Part shown: positions 12,401 through 24,400 of the stretch, in pieces | Layout: each line of letters begins with the position of its first letter | How positions within the stretch are numbered: the stretch's first letter is position 1 | Assembly: GCA_030533445.1 (NCBI GenBank) | Contig: CM060068.1 | Location: 29,808,510-29,872,509 of the forward strand | Direction: 5' to 3' | Length of the DNA stretch: 64,000 bases | Origin: Cyprinodon diabolis | Lineage: Eukaryota > Chordata > Actinopteri > Cyprinodontiformes > Cyprinodontidae | Notes under the pieces: model-generated | What the model was told of the DNA's origin: nothing | Database searches by the model: none | The model's input: only the letters and a program-made list of their open reading frames with translations | Made by a program: the position numbers and the translations under genes

Positions 12401-15400
12401 ATTCAAAAATTTTAGATTTTTTTTAATTTAAAAATCATCTTGGAAGGGAAGCGAAACGTCTTCAAACTTGGAAAACAAAGTCCAGTGGTTTGCTTTTTAA
12501 CTTTTTTGGAATGACTATGACCTGGATGACCGAGAATCTCACCAGCATATCAGCTAAGACAGTATTTCCTTATCCTAATGATGTTCATAAACCCATCATT
12601 CTTATTATATAACAAATATAATATAATAGAACAGATATAACAGATCTGCATTTATTAAATGAGCTGTTGACAAGGTGAGTCTTTTAAATCACTTCAATCC
12701 TCTCCCAACTTTTTGAATGACAATGTGATCAGGACTAGTAATTTTTTTTAATCTATTTGAGCAATTGATGTCACAGTTTGTAAAATCATGAATATAAACA
12801 TAATTTTGCATCAAAATATTTTTTGTGGAGTTGCTCCAGTAGCAATATCTGGTTGAGCAATATCTGGTTATTCTGAATGTCCTCAGGGAGCAATGGAGAG
12901 GAATAAGTTATCTGGGAGTTTTTCCTCTCCACTGTCGCTACAAGCATGCTAAGTGTGAGGGGTCGCATTCGAGTCAATGAGTCGATGCAATCATCTGGTT
13001 TTCCTCAGATAGAAAACTTTGAATCAATTTGACTGGATGATCTGGTTGAACTGTAAAGTGCCTTGAGATGACGTGAGTGGTGAATTGGCGTTATATAAAT
13101 AAACTGAATTTAATTTAATTGAATCTGACCTACTGTAGAATTGCAAACACCCCAAATAGGCTTCTTGTATGTATTTTTTTGAGTTGTAGCATTATGTTGG
13201 TTCAAAAACAAGGGACAGGTTGACAAATGAAAAGTATTAATGATTTGTAAGCACCAGAAGTATTTCCTAAACAAAAAGGCTTCTCTTTGAAATGCAGTAT
13301 GTGAATTGTTTAATCATTAAAAGTTAAATCGGTTTTAGCAAAAAATATTACTTAAATGCAGAGATGGGTAATATCTAAATAATTCAACTCTGTTACATAG
13401 ACTCGAGTAATTTTTTTCAAAGCAAAAAGTATCAGGAGGAATTTCTTTTAGTTTGCCCGCTTTTTATCTGCAGATTCTGCTACAGAAAGGGAACGGCAAG
13501 TATTAGAGGTATTCTACTCTGTTTTATTATGTATACATGTAAATATTATTTTCATAAGTCTAATGTTGGAAATAATATTAGTGTTAAAGTTTCTCCTCTG
13601 TCTGAATTTGATGTTTTGAAATTCTATTTGTTGATATATTACAATTTGCACAGAATTATGTTCTTGTCTGTTAATAATTTTCTAAATATCAAGTCAAATG
13701 TTATTATTAGTTATATTGTACTTTAGAACTGTACATACAATCTCTTTAGTCTAAATTTAGTTTTTTTCTCAAATTGTTTTTTATTTGTGTATAAAAAGAC
13801 TGTGTTATTCTTCTTTACCTTCGTCTGCTAAAATCTCCTCAACTTGTTTAGATGGATTTACTACCAAGTCACTAACTACAAAATGTAACACAATTATAAA
13901 TTTAACACAATCAAATGCCCCCTCATTGTATTATCTTTTTTATGAAGTATTTGTGCTTAACTGGGGAGTGCTAATGTCAATTGGTCTTTACCCCTATTAA
14001 AAGTCTTCCTTGGAGAACCCTTGGAGGGGTCAGACCTGGTCCTGGTCTGAGAGTTGACCCGTGGTTGATGTTCCTTAGGCAGACCTCTGGGTTGAAATGG
14101 GTGCTTTTGTGGAAACTGTGGCTGAGGGTGAGACTGTTGATTTGTAAGACCATATTGGTTTTTAAGGCGGAGCCTGTTTGTGTTTTTTTTATCCGTTCTT
14201 GCCACATTCCTGGGGTGAAGTTGGGTGGAAGACTTGGACTGGTGAAATGTTATGTTTGGTTTTTGTGTTGGCTGGATTAACTGAGGTTGTATTTGTGGTG
14301 TTGTTGGCAATTGATTTTGTGGATTTCCCAAAAAGGTAGTTTCTGGCCTAACTGAGGGTTGAGGGCTGATCTTCGTTTGTAGCTGTTCTTCATGATCTGT
14401 GTACTGATGTCTAGACTGCTTGGTTTGATCATGTGTTACAGGGAGGGGCAGAGGAGCTGCCATAGTTGGTGTTTGCAGTCTGCTCTGGCTCTTTGGTTTC
14501 AGTTGTGTAAGCCTCTGGTTCTGGTGTTTGGGCTGAGTTGATGTTGGAAGCTTTGGTTCAGAGTAAAGCGGTGTTGTCCAAGAAACTGATGGGAAATCTG
14601 GCTGTTTTGGATGTGAAAGTGGGTCAGTCTGCAGTACAGGCTGGATTAATACTTGAGGTTCTGGTTTGGCTTGGAGGTTAGGCTGTGATGTCGTTTGTAG
14701 CTGCTGTACACTTTTATCAGTTGGTTTCAGTAGAGGCTGGATAGGTTTGGGCGTTGAATGTGGGGGCTGTGCTTCAACTTCAGGGTAGGGGGTGTGCTTT
14801 GGATGGTTGCCATAATTTTCCAGTTTGCCTTGATATTCTGGCAGAGATGCAATGGTGACTCCAAACAGTACTTCAGAGTTGACTTTGGGAGGTAGAGGTA
14901 CCTCTGAGAAAGGAGGAAAAACAGGTCTGGAGAATTCTTCTCCTCTTTGATTGTGTGTTACTGGGAGAGAAGATATAACCATAAAGGCATCATGCTGAGA
15001 AATGTTAGACAAGTTCATTGGCAGAGATGGTCTGGTAAAAAAACGGAATAACAAAAACTAGATTAAATTCATTAATCTCAAGTACCACTCAATAGATTAA
15101 AAAATATAACCTGAATAGCCCTTTTTCAAAAGTAGGCAAACCATTTGAAAGTATTTACAGTGTAAGAGCTTTATGTTTTTGGACAGAGTCGTAAGAGCCT
15201 TGATTGCAGATGAGTAATAGCCATCCAAACCATTAGCTATGCATCAGAAATGCTATTACTTACTTACCAATCACTTCTTAGTTATTCAATCAATCATAAA
15301 TAAATCAATCAATCAATCAATCAGATGTAGGCATTGAAGTAAGAATGAAGGGTAAAGAAAATACAGTTTGAAGAAAGAATGGACAGTAGGACAACAAAAC

Positions 15401-18400
15401 ATATTTAGATCAAGGTGAGTTCAGTACATTTTAAGCTTCTTGTCAACTTACAAAAATGTATAAGGAATGCTGCTTAGCAAACCTGAGATATCTTTCAACA
15501 TTAGCATGTCCCATCCACCAATTATGAGAAAAAGTTTAAATATCTTTCAAAATTGATGTTTGTATCTTTTACGCTTGGACTGAATATTTGGAGATTTTTT
15601 AAAACATGTTTATGCACATTGGAAATCCAATAACTGTGGAAAACTCATAACCTCTATATTATATCTAACATGTTTACATGCATATCAGAAATTAGATTTT
15701 TAAGAAATCATTGTTTACATATGTACATCTGGATTATTAGGAGAAGATTCAGCGCAGGGTTATATTGAAAAGGCAGCTTCTCAGGAGATACCTGTTTGCC
15801 AACTCCCATCAAATAACGATAAGGAGTGACCTCACAGACTATTTATAAAGGTGCTCCATATTATGAGGAGCAGCTTTAGAAAATGGACATAGATTTTAAA
15901 TAACAAAGAAATCAGAAAACAGCATTTACATGCTCGAGGTAGTCAGTACTAGGGAGAAATCCAAATTGAGAAAAATTTAATCTGATTTTGGGTAAATGCA
16001 TATGCATGTTTCTGTTTACATGATCACGTAAGAAATCACAGAACCTTTAAAATCTCAACACAAATTTCAGTGTGAATGTAACTGGACTCAATGATACAGA
16101 GGCCAACTGGAGAAGGACTCAAATGAATAAAACTGTATAATTTCATTTCAGGTTTTTAACTCAACAGGACTTTTGTGTTTAAATAAAAGTTAAATAAAAA
16201 AACATTTCCCTCCACTGTCTTTAGCACAATACCAGAGTTTTGTAGACTATGGTTTAAAATCTGCAAAACTGTGCACTTGCAATTGATTTTGGTGGACTCT
16301 AAGTAATTGAAAATGTAGTTTTTAATGTCCAAAAAGTTCCTTGGATTAGGTTTAATAAATAAAACCTCTGTGTTAGTTTAGTTTGGAGCAGAGGCAGAAG
16401 GAAAGGTGCAAAGAGATGTGTCACTGGAAGCACAGACACATTTGTTTTTTAACTGCACAGAAATTATTAACCAATTCTTGGACGTTCCTAGACAAAAAAA
16501 AAAGAAAAAGAAAAACAAATGTGCTGCAAATATCACACCTTAAAACCTAAAAATGGGCAAAAAAAACATGAGGACAAAGATCAGGAGAGAACAAAGAAAT
16601 ACAGGAAATGCAGAAAGCAAGCAGTGTGCTAAAATCTGGTATACAGGTTTCTATAGGTCTTTTTTTTAAGTCATACAATACAGTATAAAAAGCTAAAATA
16701 TTATGATCATCTTTAAAACTATCCTCATGATATTATTTTAATTATAACCACACAGCTAAAATGCCCTAGCCTAGTAAACTAGCTTCACCGGCCAGCTGCC
16801 AAAATAATTTTTGCCTGCGAGTCGTCTAGCCTCGATCAATGCCCCAGGCCCTAGAACTGGCGGGCCAATCACAACGCAGAGATGTGTTTTAAATTTCGGG
16901 ATGAGAAGCAGGCGGGGTTTTGAGGGTGTCAAAAGGACGACAAAGCGGCGCGACGCTGGAGAAAGCACAACAAGGAAGATGGCAACAACTATTGAACAAT
17001 AGCATGCACTGCGGCAGCAGCAGCTTTTAATGAAGCGCTCCATTGAAAGTTAAAAGTTCTCATTTCTGTTGCTGTTGTTCAATTAAAGTACGTTTTAAGA
17101 TAATTTGAGGTGAGAATATTATACTTCAGTGTCGCTAAATGGTTCATTTACCGATTTAATGCGTAATTAAAGAAACAATTTCCGACGTTGAGAGGACCAC
17201 AGCAACCAGCGGACCGCAGAGGCTAACGGCAGCCAGGACTAACTGCAGCCCGTCTGCAGCGGTCCTCTCTCGGCATAGCCGTGTTTGAAGGAACGCTGGC
17301 TCTGATGGCGATTTTTGACTCAGCTTTGGAATCAGTTTTGGAAGGATTAGACTTGGAGTTTTCGTTGAAACATGAGCAGAAAGAGGCTCTACGCTCATTC
17401 ATTTTTAAGAAGGACGTATTCGCCATTTTACGGACATGTTGTTTGTTTACACTCCCCCACCAGCTTTCTGTCCCGCTAACTACGTCACAATCAGTTGCGC
17501 TCATTGGTCAGAGCGTTGGCCAATAGGCACAGCCAGCGGTTTGAAAAACGACGGGTTGTTCTCATCAACAATCTTCCGATGTCTCATTCATTTAGGCCAG
17601 ACTAAATTACACATTTAAACTCACATTTAGTTTGGTTTATCAGGCTAAAAATGCCCATTTCTAACTTCAGTGAAGCCTAATGGGATCTCCTGCACAGGCT
17701 GTGGTCTGTTCGCAGCGTGAGCTATGCTTGGTCATGGAACAGAAAACAACTTTAAAGCATCTCAACCTAATCCTTCCAGTCTGCCATCGTTCATACAACA
17801 ATTACAGTGAGAATTGTTAAGGGCGGTCAGAAAAAAAAGATTTTGTTTACCGATAGTCTGCTTGTTGGTTGCGGACAGTTTGGATCCAGGTGTTGACAGA
17901 CTTTCCTGCTTAGCTGCGGTTGTAGGAGCTGATAAATACAATAAGTGTTAGTATACCTGAGGAATAAAGTATTATTGTATTTCCTGTATGAAGAGTAAAA
18001 AAGTAGTTAGGATTTCCTGCACAAAAAGAAAAATGTAGCATTCAAGAAAGAGTTTTTTTGATCAAATGTTCAGAATTATTTCTGACAGCTGAATGTGCCA
18101 GAAAAGTTGTTACCAGGAGTTGCTTGTTGGATTTTGATTCTTGAGGTGAACTGTCTGCCCCGTGTCCTGTTTTTAAAGGCTGGCAGGGATAAGAGAGACA
18201 TTATAAAATATAAACAGGGTTAGACGTATGTTAAGAGGTTGTGTTACATTTAAACAGTTCAAAGGGAAATACCGCATCAAAATCACACCACATCCACCAT
18301 AGAGTAGCACATTCTGACAAACGCATTTCCAGAAATGATTACCTAAAGTTTGAGGGCTTCAAAATCCTAACACTGTAAAAGATACATTGAGTTGAAGCCT

Positions 18401-21400
18401 CTGTAAATGTAATAATTCATTAGGAAAATCTTTTAGGTTTAATATTTCATGTTCAAATTTTCCAAGCAAGTTACTTCTAATCAGCTGCAATTAGTCATAA
18501 TCATCACAATCCAAAAAGGACCAGTATGCTGGGTTTATGGTTGCAAGAAACAAAGAAAGTCAGGTTGTTAAAAAATAAAGGGATACCATCCTTTTTATGA
18601 AGGAAACTAGATAACCACTTATTACTTAGTGCTGATATACCTCTGTTATAACCAGTGGCAGCCAATAGAGGGCGCAAGGGCACTATTCTGCTCACCCATA
18701 AGAAAAAAAGTTAAATTATAAAATTAAAATATTTCGAAATATATTAATATATTTTTAGATGTCCAAGATAAATATTCAATCTTTAATGACGGGTAAAGCA
18801 ATTTCTTTCAACGTCAGATTGGTGACGTATTTCCGCCCTGGGGCACAAAAATCTTTTCCCATAGACTCTCGTTAAAAGTTGAACCTATGCAGTAGCCCCT
18901 TAGCAATACAAAAGCTGGGACCATCCTGGGGAGCAGCTCTCCTGCTCCCAAAACATAAAGCAACTTTATTTGCACGCCAGCTCCTGCCACAGCGCTGACG
19001 TCACAGTCGTCTGTTATAAATTGCTTCTGATTGACATGTTTAAATAATTATTTAGCAACAAGGCCATGCTAACTGCATGCATCGAGGCTAACGCTTTATT
19101 CTGCTTTCCCTGCCTCCTTTTTCAAACGTCAGAATCGGACCCAGCAGGGATAAAGACAGGAAGGACTGATTTAAAGCACTTTTTAGAAAATGTTATAATG
19201 TTTTTCTTTGTTGTTGGCATTCATGGAAATATAATGGTGTAATATCTTAGTATATGTTTCAGTGGTTTTTGGTAAACGCCTATTTTGAAGTTAAAAAGCC
19301 CCCTGGAGAAAACTCCACCAGCCGCCACTGATTAAAACACTGTTAGATTACTGGAAGCTGCTACTTTTTTATGCCATTAAAACTATATAATGGTATTTGT
19401 ATTGACAATGGCTACCTTGAAAGAAGGTTTATCCTTTAATTGTGGTGTGTGGTGTGTTAAAATCCTATGCTTTGAAATTCCTAGCGTCAGCAATGACCAA
19501 CATGTAAAAATAAAATCTGATAAAATGATCCAGTCTGCATCACAGTGGATCACACGTCAAGTCAAACCTGTTTAATAGCTCAGTGTAAAAAGGAAGGAGA
19601 GGGAGCTGAAACAGAAATTCATAAAATTGCATATGTAATGACATCTCTGAATTAAATATGTTTCCGTGTTTTAGATAAGAGCAGACTAATATTCTCTGCA
19701 GGCTTACCATGCTGAGGAGGAAACTGGAATAACGGAGTAGCTGGAGTCAAGGTTTTCTGGAAGAAAGACAGAGGAAAGGAAAATATATTAGCTTTAAACA
19801 ATTCTAGCAAGCCAGTGTGTAAATATTTATAGCTGCCATCCCTTTTTCTGAAGTTCATAACTTATAAGAAATCTGTACCCACATGAAACTGACGAGGCTG
19901 CCCAATGAGAAGCAGGCTTGTCAGTGAGCATAGACAAGACAGAAAATGCTTTCCACCTTTCTTCTCTCTACTTAATTCAGCTCTCTGGTCCCCATTCAGT
20001 TTTCCACTCAGATCTATCCACGGTTTTCTTCTCTTTGTACAGCAGGGTAAGATGCAGACCTCTCCATAGCTTGGCTAATCCTGGCTGCACTGATATAATT
20101 TCCATTTAGCAATTCCATGGAAAATCAACAAGCCACACAAGCCAGAGTATGGCATGGAATCAAAGTTTATAACAAGGACTCTGCTGCAAAACATCTGCTC
20201 CAAACACACACACACATCCTGTTTTAAAATGTTGTCTATTTGCTTAAAATTTGCTGAAGAATCAATAAACTTGACCACCATAAGTTTGTATAATACTCAT
20301 GAAAAAACTGCACTGGATAAGTACACGCACATCTCAGAGGAAATACTTGCTTTTATATGGATATAAAACATATTCTTCCCATACCATGGGGCTTGGATAC
20401 TTTGAGATTCTTCTGATGACCTTTTCTAAAAACACAAACAAACAAACAAGGTTAATTCAGTGCTACATGAAGCAGCAGCAGCTACCTGAAATGATATCAC
20501 TTGCTACAGATGAAATATAAGGATTTCAATAATCAATGAAGGACCATACACCAAATCTTTAGTGCACACAAGTTGAGAGGTGCAAATGAGCTACATATAC
20601 ATAAATGTGCAGCAGGTACAAAAAGTAAGGCAAAAATAAAAATGAGAGCAGCAAACAAAAAAGTAGTCTAAAACACAAAACACATGCAAAGGACAATTGC
20701 TGCAAACTTTAGATGCTGCATTCACAGAAAATAGAGAACAGCAAAGTTCAAACCTGCTGCAAATACATAAATGATGGGAACACAAAAACAAATAAAATGA
20801 AAGGAAAGACGTTTCAAGAAGTACAAAAAATGCAATTTAAAAAAAGCTTCAAAAGAGCTCAGCATAATGGAAGCGCTCCTTACCACTAGGGGGAGATGAT
20901 CATCAGCTTATATCGGGGTGAGCAATTCCAAACCCTGAGGGAGCTATCCTGCAACTTTTAGATGTGCCTTTGATTCAACACATCTGAATTATGTAATTAA
21001 ACTATTGAGAGGACTCTGGAGAAAATGGCCCAATCCCAAATGGCCCCTAAACACTAACGCTGAACAATAAACCTCCACTTGTGCGTTTCAGCTGAGGGTC
21101 CGCTACATAAAGTGCCATCCCAAACCAGTGGGTAGTGCGAGTCTTAGATAGTGAGTATGCATCATTGCAGGCTCGCCGGGAGTTAGGTAAAAGAAAAAAC
21201 TTAATTCTCTCTGAAATAGTTTTATTTGACCGTATACATTCGTATAAAATTGGGCAGAAAATGGTGTGTCCCTGTGTTGCCATAGCAATGTCTGCTTTCC
21301 CTTTGAGTTGGAGGGAAAAAGCCGTCCCATTCTTATTTATACCCCCACCTTCAATCAAGGCGTTTTCCACAGCCACGAGTGAGACTCTATTAGGAGTAAC

Positions 21401-24400
21401 ACTTGATACTTAATCCACAGATTGCACACTGAGGAGATAATCCAGCCATTTGATTCAGGTGTGCTGGACCAAGGATGCATCTAAAAATTGCAGGGTACCG
21501 GCACTCAGGAACTGGAATTGCCCACCCCTAGCTTATATGGTATCACACCACAATCATAACTACCAACTGATGTCTATGAACCAGAATCTTAGAAAAATCA
21601 TAAACTGGCTCCTTTATGGATCCCAGCATTCTCTTTTTGTCTTTTCTAAGAATATGGCACAATATAAAGTAATGATCCCGTTCGCAGCTTTTCTTAACAT
21701 GCTATTTTTTTATTGCTACTTGCAACATTTCTATTTCGATGTTTTATTTAGCATCATTTATCTGTTTGCATTATATTAAGAATATGCACAGCCATTGCAC
21801 TTTTCTCCCCTGTACTTTCTATTTTGCAACGTTTTGTTTTGGTCTTTTTTTTGTTTATGCATATCGAGTTGTTGAGTTTAATGGGCTTTTTTTTTTGCGT
21901 TTATTGTAATTTTTGCATTTTTTGCTTCTTTATGTATTTGCAATGCATTTTCACCTCTATGCAACAGTATCAGAGGCCTCAACCTCATGTTTAAGGGGCG
22001 TTTGAGGATTCTCTCAATCCCTCTCAGCAATCAATCAAATAAAGGCCATTGGTGAAAAATCAGTAGAACAATTTCTGTTTGTAATCTCTATCCTGACCAC
22101 CACCTGCATTAAAATACATCATGAACTGATTGACCAATTACTTAGATCAAAATAGAAAATCAACATCCTGACCTTATGCTACATTTAATAAAAAATTCTG
22201 CCCCTGAAAATAGTAAGGAGGAACAGGAACTGTAGTTTTGGTCAGCAGCTGCATCATTAGAAGTTGTACTATTTTTTAATCTCAAAACCTTGAGTTCAAA
22301 ATGCAAAAGATAAAAAAAACAAGAGGTTAAATGATTGAAGACTGTATTTAAGCTGAAACTTAAAGGCTTTCCTCAGCTTGTCAAGACTTTATTGCTCACA
22401 AAAAAACTACAACAAACAGAACTTAGCTTCTGAAAAAACAGCAAACTCTAAGTCATGTGCTCACTCTTGATTAATTTGTTTTCATCACTGAATGATAGTA
22501 CTTCCAGCAAGAAGGAACATTGCTCCCCATGGCAAAGATATCTCTTTAACCAGCAACCACACCTGGAACAGGCATTCAGTTTTGTAAACCGTTTGTGCTT
22601 TCCATAACTAAATGTTGTCAGTGGGAAAGAGAGGAAGGACACCAGACTGTGCAAAAGAAAATCTTTCTTGTCCTCAAAGTTTTTTTCTTTTTTGTCATAC
22701 TGATGTGAACTACAGTATTGCTCCTTTGTAAGACTCAGACATCAATGCACAAATGAGAACGCCATGTCAATAGTGATGCAAATATCTCAGCGGTTGTTTA
22801 GTTTGATGCGAGAATGTGCAGTTTTTTATTTAGTTTTTTGTTCATGTCTCAGAATAAATTCTTCCACCAGCTTCATTGTTCTGTGTTAGCTGCTTTAAAT
22901 GTAAAAGTTTGACAGGAGACATGGCATTTTGAGTTGCTTTTGTTAATTTGAGCACTTCTCTGACAACCTTTTTCAGTTTTTTTGGATGAAATAATCTGCC
23001 TGTGTCCACATGGACAGTTGTTTGGAAAGCCCTAAAGATCTTGAAAGCATCGTTTTACTGTGTCCAACCTTGACCGTGTCATGATGGGTTCACTAAAGGA
23101 GACCCAGTTATGCAGAACACCACTGACGGACACAAGGATAAAAAGTTGAACAGTTTATTTAAGCACAAAACACACAGAATGTACTGATTCTGGTTCGGGC
23201 CTGGATACTGGTTCACCGGAGTCTGCGTGAGAGACAGCACAGTTAGTGACTGCTGACAGGGTTTGATTTCCACAGGTTCACTGTTTGTACCTTGAGGGTT
23301 CTTGAGGTTTACTTTGGGAGAGTCACTGTTGGTTCTGGAGAAGAGTTTGTCAGCAGAGTCCGTTTGCTGCTTCAGCGTCTCGCGTCTTAGCTTGAACAGA
23401 CCTTGGCTTAGATTTCCCAGCTCTAGTCCTGAGCTGCTTGGGGGTTCTCTGTGAGTCTTCAGGGTTTGGCTCAGAGGGTCGGCTCGGCAGGTTAGCTCTT
23501 CCAGAGCTTTCACAGAGGAGGCACAGGTTTCCTGGAAAACAGAGACAGTAGTTAGAATCCAGACTGGATTCAAAGTCATGGAGATTCACTGAGGATCTAG
23601 GCTTTAGCGCTGACCAACTGGAACAACACTGCGGCGTTGAGGCAAGGTCTGAAGACAGCTTATGTAGTGGATCCTCTGATGATCTTGACGAGCAGCAGCT
23701 GTGCAGGAGGCTCCCTCTGCTGGAGAAAGATGGGATTTTCTCCAGCTCCCAACAGTACCCCCCCCTCAACGACCGCCCCTTGGCGGTCCGGAAGAGGTTG
23801 ATGGGCAGGAACGCTCGTATTCCTCGATGAGTGTTGGGTCAAGGATGTACGAGCCTGGGACCCACTGGCGATCCTCCGGTTCGTAGCCCTCCCAGTCGAC
23901 GAGGTACTGCCATCCGCGACCTCGTCGACGGGAGTCTACGATGCGGCGCACCGTGAAGGCCGGATGGCCATCGACCTCCAGGGCAGGTGGTGGGGAGTCG
24001 GACGGAGGGCACAGAGGACTCGAAGAGACGGGCTTGATCTGGGAAACGTGGAATGTAGGGTGGATTCGGAGGGACTGAGGTAACTGGAGACGGACAGCTG
24101 AGGGGTTGATGACTCGAGAGATTCTATATGGTCCGATGAATCTCGGGGAGAGTTTTCGAGACATCCCCTTGAGGGGGATGTCCCGAGTGGAGAGCCACAC
24201 CTCCTGGCCCTCAGAGTACTCGGGGGCGGGACGTCTTTTGGCGTCGGCGAAACGTTTTGCTGATGCAGATGACTGATTGAGTGTGGCGATGGTTTCCCTC
24301 CAAATCCTCTGGCAGCGACGGATGTGATGATTAACGGATAGCACCGATATCTCTCTCTCATCTGCGGGGAAAAGAGGTGGTTGATATCCGAGACTGACCT

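Noticed and set aside
14961..15030. Extension of exon 10 to an acceptor at about 15030
   Set aside because: The phase 1 delivered by exon 9 reads into a stop soon after that acceptor; the acceptor at 14961 fits both phase and consensus.
17281..17526. Helicase-like frame as a host gene exon
   Set aside because: It lies inside an element with inverted termini and a 9-bp duplication, on the strand opposite to abi3bp, and lacks every motif after Walker A.
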